DNA from: SABY01 sp964593705
GTDB taxonomy: Bacteria > Bacteroidota > Bacteroidia > Bacteroidales > 4484-276
Length of the DNA: 48,511 nt
NCBI GenBank assembly: GCA_964593705.1
Contig: CAZQIV010000039.1
Span: 1-48,511, forward strand
Direction of reading: 5' to 3'
Of the stretch, positions 18,379-26,354 are shown in pieces (position 1 is the stretch's first letter; every line of letters begins with the position of its first letter). The position numbers were made by a program, and so were the translations under genes. The notes beneath the pieces were generated by a model that was given only the letters and a program-made list of their open reading frames with translations, had not been told where the DNA came from and did no database searches.

Positions 18379-18663
18379 TTATTTGTGATAATCCAAAACT
18401 GTTACTTGATATGAATTGTTGTTTGTCCAGATAAATACAATTCTCCACTGATCATTGATTCGAATACTATGGTATTCCTTTAGTCTTCCTGTAAGTTTTT
18501 CAAGTCTGTTTGAAGGAGGAATTCTTAAATCCATCAAATTCTGTGAGTTATTTAGCATCCTTAATTTTCTCCTTCCAATTTTCTGGATTTCTAATGGAAT
18601 TTTCTTTACCTGTTCTCCATTCCAGATTTTTTTAGTGTCTTTCGAGCCAAATGAGATTATCAT
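18379..18663 (-). CDS. higB: HigB/RelE-superfamily toxin (mRNA interferase)
   Basis: A 94-residue protein beginning MIISFGSKDTKKIWNGEQVKK, the HigB N-terminal pattern, with the RIPPSNRLEKLTGRLKEYHSIRINDQWRIVF core shared by ribosome-dependent RelE-fold RNases. The C-terminal VTVLDYHK carries the family Asp/His end. It sits directly upstream of higA on the minus strand. It looks complete, with no frameshift, so the pair is probably functional. Just upstream of it lies the set of hairpins at 18933-19119. Confidence 0.92.
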   Translation of the reverse strand: MIISFGSKDTKKIWNGEQVKKIPLEIQKIGRRKLRMLNNSQNLMDLRIPPSNRLEKLTGRLKEYHSIRINDQWRIVFIWTNNNSYQVTVLDYHK

Positions 18664-19351
18664 ATCATCCTATTGCGTTACTAACGCCAAAGGTAAGTAT
18701 TTGTTTTGAAACACAAACTATTTTTCTGTTTTTTTTTAATGCACACCAACTGACAATACTATCCATCGGGGTTTTCGGATCAAACAAAAAAACTGGGGAA
18801 CTAATTTTGAAAACATTATAGTTGGAGTATAAAATCAACGTTTTACCTGTGCGCCCCATTTTTCTCTTAACATGTACTTTGGACAAATGCTTTTCGGTCA
18901 CTATAGTGCTAATCTTTGAACATTGTGCCTCAAACCCGGTACGGGTTGTGATATTGTAGCTAAGTGATTTCCGAGATAGCAAATAAAACCCGGTACGGGT
19001 TTCGCTATGAATAAATTAACTCTCAATATAAAAGCTATACTTGATAGCTCAACTCATACTGAGTTGTTGAGAATTTAATGCAATCACCTTACTACAATAC
19101 CTAAACTCATACTGAGTTTTTACAGATTGACACTTAAGCTTGATATAAAAATCGAACAAAAAGATGCTTTTTTGGTGAAAACTGTAATGAGCTGATAAAT
19201 TGCAGCTTATGTTTTTTTTTAAAATCAAAAAGCCTTATTTCCCCCAGAAATTTGTCTTGATCCGGGTTTTCGACTGACTCTAAATAATCCCATAAAAAAA
19301 ACCGTATCAGGTATAAAAGCAAGATACGGCTTAAAGTTCAGTATTGTTGTT
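18664..19351. other. Intergenic region upstream of higBA with hairpin set
   Basis: No convincing gene; a 105-codon minus frame here has no recognisable protein pattern and runs through the hairpins. The main content is four spaced triloop hairpins at 18933-19119. At 19290-19331 CCGTATC and GATACGG form arms of an imperfect hairpin that could terminate cyclophilin transcription. Confidence 0.6.
18933..19119. repeat. Two pairs of spaced triloop hairpins
   Basis: AACCCGGTACGGGTT occurs at 18933-18947 and, with longer A/T flanks, at 18986-19002. AACTCATACTGAGTT occurs at 19051-19065 and, with longer flanks, at 19103-19119. Each has a 5-7 bp stem with a GTA or TAC triloop. Centres are about 54, 64 and 53 nt apart. 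The stem sequence differs between the pairs while pairing is kept. The same design recurs at 43606-43781. Confidence 0.8.
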
Positions 19352-19801
19352 TTAATCTATAATCGTAACTTTCTCCATTTTATCGCCGGGGCCAATCAGG
19401 TCAATCACTTCTAACCCTTCAACCACCTGACCAAAGCAAGTGTGAACACCATCGAGGTGGGCAGTATTGTTGCGGCTGTGGCAGATAAAAAATTGTGAGC
19501 CGCCGGTATCTTTTCCTGCATGTGCCATCGACATTACGCCACGCTCGTGGTATTGATTGTCGCCATCAACTTCGCACTTAATTTTGTAACCGGGGCCACC
19601 AACGCCTGTTCCTTTGGGGCATCCACCCTGAATCACGAAATCGGGAATTACACGATGAAAAGTTAATCCATCGTAAAAACCTTCTTTGGCCAGCTTCACA
19701 AAGTTTTCAACAGTTTTGGGTGCATCATTGTTGTAAAACTCAATTTTCATCACACCGTATTTAGTTTTAATTTCGCCTTTTGTCATTTTGTATTTATTCA
19801 T
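19352..19801 (-). CDS. Peptidyl-prolyl cis-trans isomerase, cyclophilin type
   Basis: A compact 149-residue cyclophilin (ATG at 19801, MNKYKM; ATG 19786 is an alternative; the open frame further upstream is unsupported). Motifs: FHRVIPDFVIQGGCPKGTG with the catalytic Arg, GVMSMAHAGKDTGGSQFFI and LDGVHTCFGQV. There is no signal peptide, so it is cytoplasmic, like PpiB. It catalyses proline isomerisation in folding. It appears monocistronic. Confidence 0.94.
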   Translation of the reverse strand: MNKYKMTKGEIKTKYGVMKIEFYNNDAPKTVENFVKLAKEGFYDGLTFHRVIPDFVIQGGCPKGTGVGGPGYKIKCEVDGDNQYHERGVMSMAHAGKDTGGSQFFICHSRNNTAHLDGVHTCFGQVVEGLEVIDLIGPGDKMEKVTIID

Positions 19802-19827
19802 TTTATTAAAAAATTTATTTGAGCGTG

Positions 19828-19835
19828 CAAAGATA
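19828..19835 (-). promoter_or_regulatory. Candidate -7 box of the cyclophilin gene (TATCTTTG)
   Basis: Minus strand TATCTTTG fits TAnnTTTG, 26 bp upstream of the chosen ATG. A TTG lies 15 nt further upstream, shorter than the usual ~19. Confidence 0.45.
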
Positions 19836-19872
19836 ATATTCAGGATTAAACAACGAGTGTAATCTAAGAATC

Positions 19873-19995
19873 CCAAACTACTGATTTTTAGTCCTTTTTA
19901 CCCCAAACCCTAAAGGGAGAAGTACTAAAAATCAGTAGTTTGTGAAAGTCCCCTTCAGGGGATTTAGGGGTATTTTGGCTTTATAGACTGGTCTC
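19873..19995 (-). repeat. Dispersed repeat (partner of 4199-4270) within an inverted arrangement
   Basis: 19925-19995 is the inverted copy of the 4199-4270 repeat. 19873-19892 carries an extra half-copy (CCAAACTACTGATTTTTAGT) in the other orientation, so the ends can pair as a hairpin. The rest of the 19802-20137 spacer is a short degenerate tandem tract (CCACTCTATGAACT) and the sigma-factor promoter. Confidence 0.8.
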
Positions 19996-20115
19996 AATAA
20001 TGAATTGGTTTCTTTTCAAAAGCCAATACTTAAACTTTAACCACTCTATGAACTTTAGCCACTCTATGAACTCTAAATACTTTATGAACTTTTTTTCATG
20101 CAAACTGTAACGAAT

Positions 20116-20123
20116 TAACTTTG
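20116..20123 (+). promoter_or_regulatory. Candidate -7 box of the ECF sigma operon (TAACTTTG)
   Basis: It matches TAnnTTTG 14 bp before the first ATG of the sigma gene. With so short a leader, translation may begin at the in-frame ATG 20147 or 20150 rather than 20138. Confidence 0.45.
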
Positions 20124-20137
20124 CTGTTGTCATTAGG

Positions 20138-20725
20138 ATGATTTTTATGATGAAACTCAAAATTGCGGATAAGATAAAACATGCTGATTTGATTGAAGCA
20201 TGCAGGATGCACGACAGGCAGGCGCAGGAGAAAATCTATGACCTTTACTGTAAAGCAATGTACAACGCGAGTTTCAGAATTTTAAATCACTCAGCCGAAG
20301 CTGAAGACATTATGCAGGAATCGTTCATTGAAGCGTTTGAAAAATTAAACACCTTTCGGGGCGAAGGATCATTTGGATCATGGCTCAAAAGAATTGTGGT
20401 CAACAATTCTATCAACCACCTGAGAAGGAAAAAACCAACTTCCAGTCTGGAAGATGAGCAGTTTGAAATGATCGACACAGTGGATGAAGAAAATGAGTAC
20501 TCCGAAAATTTGTTTTGCAGGCTCGAAGAGGTGAGGAAAGGACTTGAGGAGCTGCCCGAAAATTACAGAATAATTATTTCACTTCACCTTCTGGAGGGAT
20601 ACGATCATGAAGAAATTTCTGAAATTACCGGCTTATCCAATGGGAACGTTCGCACAACCTTTTCGAGGGCCAAGCAAAAGCTTCTTCAACTCATTATGAA
20701 ATCACGAGACAAACAATTAGTATAA
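20138..20725 (+). CDS. ECF-type RNA polymerase sigma factor
   Basis: A 195-residue sigma-70 family protein with region 2 (KIYDLYCKAMYNASFRILNHSAEAEDIMQESFIEAFEKL split by the usual helices, GSFGSWLKRIVVNNSINHLRR) and region 4 (LEELPENYRIIISLHLLEGYDHEEISEITGLSNGNVRTTFSRAKQKL), linked by an acidic stretch. No regions 1 or 3, hence group 4. It is first in a run of same-strand envelope genes. The next gene encodes a one-helix membrane protein that may act as its anti-sigma factor, so the set probably reports envelope state (inference). Confidence 0.93.
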   Translation: MIFMMKLKIADKIKHADLIEACRMHDRQAQEKIYDLYCKAMYNASFRILNHSAEAEDIMQESFIEAFEKLNTFRGEGSFGSWLKRIVVNNSINHLRRKKPTSSLEDEQFEMIDTVDEENEYSENLFCRLEEVRKGLEELPENYRIIISLHLLEGYDHEEISEITGLSNGNVRTTFSRAKQKLLQLIMKSRDKQLV

Positions 20726-20769
20726 GGACATTATAACTTAATAACACCATAACTTAATAACATAATAAT

Positions 20770-20830
20770 GCCGGGCAAAGCCCGAGCATCCTCGAAAAGT
20801 TACGAAAATTGAAAATTTTCTACTTTTCGG
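20770..20830 (+). repeat. Dispersed hairpin repeat, family R1, inside an operon
   Basis: A short R1 copy (GCCGGGCAAAGCCCG ... TTTTCTACTTTTCGGG) flanked on both sides by ACTTAATAAC-type simple repeats. It lies between the sigma-factor gene and its presumed partner and could lower downstream expression by termination or mRNA processing. Confidence 0.8.
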
Positions 20831-20860
20831 GACTTAATAACCCAGTAACTCAACAACCCA

Positions 20861-21445
20861 ATGTCGTTTCTTGAAAAGAAAATAAAAGACAATACAGATT
20901 TTTTTGATAATCAGCCATTACCCGTAGGCCACAAGAAAAGGTTTTCGGGTCGTCTTGATAAAATCAGGAAAGAAGAGATTAAATCGGACAGATGGTCGAA
21001 TATTTTTAGAATCGCGGCAGTGGCAATAATCCTAATTTCAGGATACTTTGTTATAAGAAACTTCTCCTTCGATGACCTCGGGAATGCCGTAATAGAAGGG
21101 GTAACGGAAATTAGCCTGGGTTCGGAAATCGAAAATGTATTTGCCTATTACGATGCGCTCTCACAACAGAAAGTGGATGAGATTGATGAACTGGCACCCA
21201 ATAGTACCGAAGCAAGTCGGATAAAGCAAATGGCACAATTGCAACTTCAAAGTTTAGATGCCAACCTGGCTGAAATAGAAAAAGAATATGCAAAATATCC
21301 TGAGAGTAAACAGCTAAAGGCTGCACTTGTAAATAACAAGCGGAAAAAAGCCGAAATTATGGATAACATCCTGAAACAATTGGATGAAGCCAAAATAGCC
21401 CAGGACAGCCGGAAAAATGAACAACCAAATAATACAAATCCATAA
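20861..21445 (+). CDS. Single-span membrane protein, possible anti-sigma factor
   Basis: A 194-residue protein: cytoplasmic basic N-terminus (~1-45), one membrane helix (IFRIAAVAIILISGYFVI, ~47-65), then a long helical, charged region (~95-185) likely to be coiled coil and a Gln/Asn-rich tail. No ZAS zinc motif (HxxxCxxC) is present, so the anti-sigma role rests on position after the ECF sigma gene and on topology. The following envelope gene starts 12 bp after the stop. Confidence 0.7.
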   Translation: MSFLEKKIKDNTDFFDNQPLPVGHKKRFSGRLDKIRKEEIKSDRWSNIFRIAAVAIILISGYFVIRNFSFDDLGNAVIEGVTEISLGSEIENVFAYYDALSQQKVDEIDELAPNSTEASRIKQMAQLQLQSLDANLAEIEKEYAKYPESKQLKAALVNNKRKKAEIMDNILKQLDEAKIAQDSRKNEQPNNTNP

Positions 21446-21457
21446 ACCTACATAAAA

Positions 21458-22513
21458 ATGAAAAATTTAATCAATATCCACACATCTCTTCTCCTGGTAT
21501 TACTGCTCTTTGCATCAACTATCACCAATGCCGATGAAGTGGAAAAAACATTAGTCCAGAAAAAATTTGACGTTGTGGATAATGCCCTACTTGAAATTGA
21601 TCACCAATTCGGAAAAGTAAAATGCACCAATTGGAACGAAAAAGCCATCTCGGTTACTGTAACAGCCACAGTAAAGGCTTCGAGCACCGAAAAGGCAAAT
21701 AAACTGATTGACAGGATTAACATTAAACTCGATGGCAACCACAATGGCGTTAGCGTTGAAAGTGATTTTAGCGAACGCCTTTTTGATGACAAGAAAAATC
21801 AGGTTTCAATCGACATTGAAATTATGATGCCTGAAAAGGTGAGGTTGTCACTGAATCATAAGTTTGGGAGTGCCTATATTGAAGTTGTTTCAGGCGAAAC
21901 TGAAATTGATTGTGAATATGGCTCCATCGAAATTAAAGCCCTGAAAAATGAAGTGAATAATATTGAAATTGGATTTGGAGAAGCAAAAATAAATTACATC
22001 AACATGGGCAACCTGGAAGTATCTTACTCTACCATGACCATCAACGAAGCAGAGGATCTGAGTATCGAATCCAGTTATTCCAATTGTTCGATTGACAAAA
22101 TTAAAACCCTCGACATTGAAAATGAAGGTGGAAATGTTGATCTTGGTGAGGTTGAAAATATTGATCTCCAATCCAAATTTTCAGAATTTAAAATCGGGAA
22201 GTTAATTTACAAAATGATTGCCGATACCGAATATGGCAGCCTTAAAGTGCGAAACATCTCCAATGGGTTTAGCCAAATTGAGGTAGAGAACAGTTTTGGC
22301 TCGGTTAACCTTGATTTTGATGTAGATGCAGCTTTTGCCATTGAAGCAAACATGGAATTTTGCAACCTAAACTATCCTCAAAATAAAGCCGAATTTTCAA
22401 AACGAATTGTCGATAATTCCGAAAAATACTACAAAGGCACCATTGGTGGTGCTTCAGGAAAAGCCAGTGTAACCATCGAGAGCTCATTCGGAAATGTTGA
22501 CATCAACTTGTAA
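21458..22513 (+). CDS. Exported beta-solenoid-like protein (DUF4097-type)
   Basis: A 351-residue protein with a signal peptide (~1-25) and a long run of short beta repeats (FGSAYIEVVSG, YGSIEIKALK, FGEAKINYI, FGSVNLDF, FGNVDINL), typical of the DUF4097/adhesin-like parallel beta proteins of Bacteroidota. It is probably periplasmic or surface-located. It lies 12 bp after the putative anti-sigma gene and 43 bp before a DUF2807 gene, so it belongs to the same expression unit. No enzymatic motif is seen. Confidence 0.8.
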   Translation: MKNLINIHTSLLLVLLLFASTITNADEVEKTLVQKKFDVVDNALLEIDHQFGKVKCTNWNEKAISVTVTATVKASSTEKANKLIDRINIKLDGNHNGVSVESDFSERLFDDKKNQVSIDIEIMMPEKVRLSLNHKFGSAYIEVVSGETEIDCEYGSIEIKALKNEVNNIEIGFGEAKINYINMGNLEVSYSTMTINEAEDLSIESSYSNCSIDKIKTLDIENEGGNVDLGEVENIDLQSKFSEFKIGKLIYKMIADTEYGSLKVRNISNGFSQIEVENSFGSVNLDFDVDAAFAIEANMEFCNLNYPQNKAEFSKRIVDNSEKYYKGTIGGASGKASVTIESSFGNVDINL

Positions 22514-22556
22514 CCATTTCAAAAAAATAAAGTCTAATCATTAATAAATATTTAAG

Positions 22557-23405
22557 ATGAAGAACTCAAAATCGATTTTATTAGGAATTTCAGCAATAAT
22601 TCTACTTTTGCTGATATCCGATCAGGCACTTGCACAATGGGGAAACAGCCAAAAAGGCAACGGAAATGTTGTTAAACAGCAAAGAGAAGTCGGTGATTTT
22701 TCAAGTATAAAAGTAAATTGCTCCGCTGATGTTTACATTGAGCAAGGATCAAAAACACAGGTTACGGTGATGGCCGATGAAAACCTGCTGGAGCTTATCG
22801 AAACTAATGTTGTTGGGGATATGCTAAAAATCGATATCAATGGCAGTATTTCCAGGGTAAAAGAACTCATTGTTTTTGTGACTGTGAAAAACCTGGACGA
22901 AATACAAATCAATGGTTCGGGAGACGTGGAAAGCGAGGGCACTATTAAAGGTATTGATCTCGAAATAGGCATCAATGGCTCAGGAAATGTGGAGTTGGAT
23001 CTTGACATGAAAAATGTTAAAACCTCGATTAACGGATCGGGAGATGTTGAAATAACAGGCGTAGGCGGAGATTTTCAATTGAAAGTTTCCGGTTCAGGAA
23101 GTTTTGAAGGGAAAGATATGCGGCTTAATCTCTGCGATATCACTGTTTATGGATCAGGAGATGTTGAAATGAACGGCTCGGCCACGAAAATAGAAATCGA
23201 ACAATCAGCCTCAGGGGATATCAATTTATATAATTTGGATGCCCAGGATGCCGATCTACGCGGAAGTGGTTCGGGCGACATCGTTTTATCAGTTTCCGGA
23301 ATCCTTAAGGCCAGGCTCAGTGGCTCAGGCGATCTCACTTATAAAGGAACTCCAACTTCAGTTGATGTTTCAGCACGTGGATCAGGAGATGTTTATCACC
23401 GTTAG
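22557..23405 (+). CDS. DUF2807 (head GIN domain) exported protein
   Basis: A 282-residue protein with a signal peptide (~1-26, cleaved after ALA) and a DUF2807 beta-helix whose rungs carry the repeated G-S-G-D/N motif (INGSGDVE, INGSGNVE, VSGSGSF, VYGSGDVE, GSGSGDIV, LSGSGDL, RGSGDVY). DUF2807 proteins are common Bacteroidota envelope proteins of unknown role. It begins QREVGDFSSIKV after the signal, the same module start as the paralogue at 23624, so the two arose by duplication. Confidence 0.87.
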   Translation: MKNSKSILLGISAIILLLLISDQALAQWGNSQKGNGNVVKQQREVGDFSSIKVNCSADVYIEQGSKTQVTVMADENLLELIETNVVGDMLKIDINGSISRVKELIVFVTVKNLDEIQINGSGDVESEGTIKGIDLEIGINGSGNVELDLDMKNVKTSINGSGDVEITGVGGDFQLKVSGSGSFEGKDMRLNLCDITVYGSGDVEMNGSATKIEIEQSASGDINLYNLDAQDADLRGSGSGDIVLSVSGILKARLSGSGDLTYKGTPTSVDVSARGSGDVYHR

Positions 23406-23509
23406 TATCTTATCACTAAGCAAAATTTAAAATGCATTGTGGTTAATATGAAAGGATGAGAAATAATAAATCTCTTAATTGCAAAATATGCATTTATAAA
23501 TTTTGCCGA

Positions 23510-23589
23510 CTAACTTGGACAAACCAAAACAGGAATACACCATAAGTTTTACATGATCACCTTGTTTGGTTTTGGCTTGTCCAAGTTAG
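23510..23589. repeat. 80-bp MITE-like hairpin
   Basis: Terminal arms CTAACTTGGACAAACCAAAA and, reversed, CTAACTTGGACAAGCCAAAA pair with one mismatch around a ~36-nt centre. It lies between the two DUF2807 paralogues. No other copy is seen in the window and no obvious target duplication flanks it. Confidence 0.75.
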
Positions 23590-23623
23590 GAAATCATATT
23601 TTATTCATCAATAATTTAATAAA

Positions 23624-24340
23624 ATGAAATCAAACACAACAATTCTTGCAACCTTGCTACTGCTGATTACCTTGTCATCATCGGGTTGTATGTACATGAG
23701 CGGCATCAAGGGAAATGGAAACATCGTAAAAGAAACGCGAGAGGTTTCTTCCTTTGATGGGATTAAAGTAGGTGGCGCTTTTAATGTGTATTTAACACAA
23801 AGCAATACCGAATCGTTAACCATTGAAGCAGATGAAAATCTAATGGCGATTATCGAAACTGAGGTGAGAGGAAATACACTTGTTATTTCCACCAGGGAAA
23901 ACATCAGAGGCTCAGAAGAGCTCAATATTTTCATCAGTTTTAAAGACATCGACAAACTTGACATTTCAGGTGCATGTAACCTTGAAAGTGAGGGAATGCT
24001 TAATTTTTCTACACTGAAATTTGAAGCAAGCGGAGCATCAGAAATTGATCTGCAGCTTACTGCCGATAAACTTTCGTGCGATTATTCAGGCGCCAGCGAT
24101 ATTGAATTTTCGGGTAAAGTAAAAGAGTGTTATATAGAAATTTCAGGCGCTGCCGAGCTTAAAGCATTCGATCTGGAAACAGACGAGATGGAACTTAGGG
24201 TTAGTGGAGCTGCCGATGCAAAGGTTAACGCCAGCAAATACCTCAAGATAAATGCCAGTGGCGCGGCATCAGTTCAATACAAGGGCAATCCAAATATCGA
24301 CCAACATACCAGCGGTGCCTCCAGCATACGAAAAAGATAG
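23624..24340 (+). CDS. DUF2807 lipoprotein
   Basis: A 238-residue protein with a lipoprotein signal (LLITLSSSGC, Cys 24 as the lipid attachment site) followed by a DUF2807 beta-helix (KETREVSSFDGIKVGGAFNVYL ... with rungs ISGACNL, ASGASEI, YSGASDI, ISGAAEL, VSGAADA, ASGAASV). The rung motif is S-G-A rather than the G-S-G-D of its neighbour, so the paralogues have diverged. It is probably tethered to the outer membrane and is last of the sigma-factor gene set. Confidence 0.87.
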   Translation: MKSNTTILATLLLLITLSSSGCMYMSGIKGNGNIVKETREVSSFDGIKVGGAFNVYLTQSNTESLTIEADENLMAIIETEVRGNTLVISTRENIRGSEELNIFISFKDIDKLDISGACNLESEGMLNFSTLKFEASGASEIDLQLTADKLSCDYSGASDIEFSGKVKECYIEISGAAELKAFDLETDEMELRVSGAADAKVNASKYLKINASGAASVQYKGNPNIDQHTSGASSIRKR

Positions 24341-25022
24341 TGATAAAATATAGTTCTACTGCGAATTTCATGAAAGAGTATTGTTAAATGAACCATATTT
24401 ATTCTCTTCCTGAAGTGGATTTCTTGCCGCACGTGCGGAATCGAAATAACCAGGTTTGTGTAAGAGCCTAAAAACCTAACTATTAAACAGACCCCCGCCT
24501 ACCAATGATAGGTTGAAAAGATTTCTCCTGCCGCACGTGCGGCATCGAAATGACAAAGCCCCGGGCTGTGAATGGGGTGGGTGAAAGTAGGTGCGAAGTG
24601 CCCACTTTCACCCACCCCCCAATCCCCCAAATCCATGTCACCTCGAAGGAACGTAGCAACTGAGACCCGCTTCGCAGCGAGGCGAGCCTGCCTCGCCAAC
24701 ACCATTGCTTGCGCTAACGGCAAGGCGGGGGTTTCTCTAACAAAGTGCACCCCAACTCCACTCAAATACCTGTCATTTCAATCAAAAAAATTGCTTAGCA
24801 AATTTGAAGGAAGGAATCTAAAAATCGCGACACGATATTTACGCCGGGTCAGGATTTGTGAGTTTTCAAAAACTCTAATCAAATAACTCAATAACCCAAA
24901 AACTTAATAACGCAATAACTATTAACTCTCAACTTTTATCTCTCAACTCTCAACTCTCAACTCTCAACTTTTAACTATTAACTATTAACTATTAACTATT
25001 AACTCTTAACTCAACTCCCCTC
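24341..25022. other. Repeat-rich intergenic region
   Basis: No gene. Contents: two GCCGCACGTGCGG palindromes (24428-24440, 24534-24546), the R3 hairpin element at 24531-24735, and heptamer tandem tracts (CTCTCAA and CTATTAA units) at about 24900-25018. Short frames across it read through these repeats. Confidence 0.8.
24531..24735 (+). repeat. R3 composite hairpin element (copy 1)
   Basis: Order: GCCGCACGTGCGGCATCGAAATGACA, here split, i.e. GCCGCACGTGCGGC then ATCGAAATGAC; a long stem around GGGTGGGTGAAAGT ... ACTTTCACCCACCC (about 24572-24618); CCTCGAAGGA; GAGACCCGCTTCGCAGCGAG; and GCCTCGCCAACACCATTGCT. The inverted second copy at 36970-37215 keeps the same order of parts but has a different sequence in the central stem. 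Confidence 0.7.
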
Positions 25023-26324
25023 CTATTGTCTCCAAAACAAAACCGCATTGTACCATTGCTCCTTAAATTCAGGTTGGCGCTGTAATTCAAAATCATTTTC
25101 AGTAAATGGATTGATTGCCCGGATAAAATCGAAAGTTAAAAACACCCTGTTGCCTTGTTCGCCATAAATCCAGGTTTCAATATCGCTGCGATTATATACT
25201 GTTTTGGGCGTGCCAAAAATTATGTAGATCATACCACGATCAGTTTTCCATCCTTCCTTGTGCGATGAAAAAAGTTTGTTGGCCTGCTCCACCCTTCCAT
25301 AAAATAGCTTTATGAGCTCTTCAGCACGATCTTCATTTCCGGCAGTTTCGATCCAAAAATCATCAACGACCTGCTTCAAATCTGAAGCATTGCGCAATTT
25401 TTCATATTCTTTGTTGGAGGTCAGGTAGCGCAATGGAGGCCCAAGCTGTTCAGATTTTTTAACCTTCGGAAAGTAATCTTCAAACCGAAATAATGAAATG
25501 CCTTGCCGGGCATCTTCATCGGCAGTAAAATGATAAATACCTTCGTTAGCAAATTGCAATTCCTCGCTTATCCCATCCCTGATTTCGACTACAAATTTTT
25601 TATCAGCCTCATAATCATAAACCTCCGGCCTGTCCTGCGAAAAGGGAGGCGAAGCGATGGGAAAGTTTACCTCAAAATATCCAACGAAAAGCTTTTTAAT
25701 TTCCTTATCGCTGCATTTGATCCTGAATTTTGTTTTCCAGCTAATCCACTCATCCAAAATCGCATCACCAGGTTCATCAACAGGCAAAAACCACTGGGAG
25801 CTATTTTTTATATTTTTTTCAATTTGCAAAGGATACAAAACCGTTTGGTCAGCATTCAAATCGCTGATTTTCACTTCGAGCAAATACTCCCCTGGGAAAT
25901 CAGCCGCCACCGGAAAATCAAATTTTAGCATACCTGCATTTTTATAGTACAGCGAGTCCCTTTTATAAAATGTTCCTTCATCAATCAGTGTGTTACTTTC
26001 GTACGAAGAAAACAGTTGATAAGAAATGCTGTAATCTGCGCGGAAGTATTCTTTGCCCCTTGGTATAAGGTATTTAAAACCGGCAGTGTTGTACTGCAAA
26101 AAAACCCTTGACAAACTATCACTTTCATGAAAAATGCGGGCTCCATCTATTTGCAAATTAACTTCGGGATTGTAATTTGAAGCAAGGTTGGTATAGCTTA
26201 TTTCGTTGATGGTTTTGCACGAGAAAACCAATCCAATCATCACAAACATCACAAACATCACAAACATCATTAAAATTTCAATCCTAAGATGCTTTATTTT
26301 ATAGTTCAACAAGAAAGTCTTCAT
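25023..26324 (-). CDS. GWxTD domain lipoprotein
   Basis: A 433-residue protein with an N-terminal hydrophobic segment and lipobox LVFSC (Cys ~36). The C-terminal ~120 residues are a GWxTD domain: DDFWIETAGNEDRAEELIKLFYGRV, the naming motif GWKTDRG, YIIFGTPKTVYNRSDIETWIYG. Such proteins are Bacteroidota/Ignavibacteria envelope proteins of unknown role. The signal region contains a 9-bp tandem DNA repeat that encodes MFVMFVMFV, so the true start may be one of several Met codons. The RmuC gene lies 30 bp upstream on the same strand, so they are likely cotranscribed. Confidence 0.87.
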   Translation of the reverse strand: MKTFLLNYKIKHLRIEILMMFVMFVMFVMIGLVFSCKTINEISYTNLASNYNPEVNLQIDGARIFHESDSLSRVFLQYNTAGFKYLIPRGKEYFRADYSISYQLFSSYESNTLIDEGTFYKRDSLYYKNAGMLKFDFPVAADFPGEYLLEVKISDLNADQTVLYPLQIEKNIKNSSQWFLPVDEPGDAILDEWISWKTKFRIKCSDKEIKKLFVGYFEVNFPIASPPFSQDRPEVYDYEADKKFVVEIRDGISEELQFANEGIYHFTADEDARQGISLFRFEDYFPKVKKSEQLGPPLRYLTSNKEYEKLRNASDLKQVVDDFWIETAGNEDRAEELIKLFYGRVEQANKLFSSHKEGWKTDRGMIYIIFGTPKTVYNRSDIETWIYGEQGNRVFLTFDFIRAINPFTENDFELQRQPEFKEQWYNAVLFWRQ

Positions 26325-26354
26325 ATCTAAAATATTCGATTAATAGCTTATTTA

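Noticed and set aside
18665..18982. 105-codon minus-strand frame upstream of higB
   Set aside because: Runs through the palindromic hairpins and shows no domain pattern.
24499..24886. 88- and 104-codon frames
   Set aside because: Made of R3 repeat sequence; no protein pattern.
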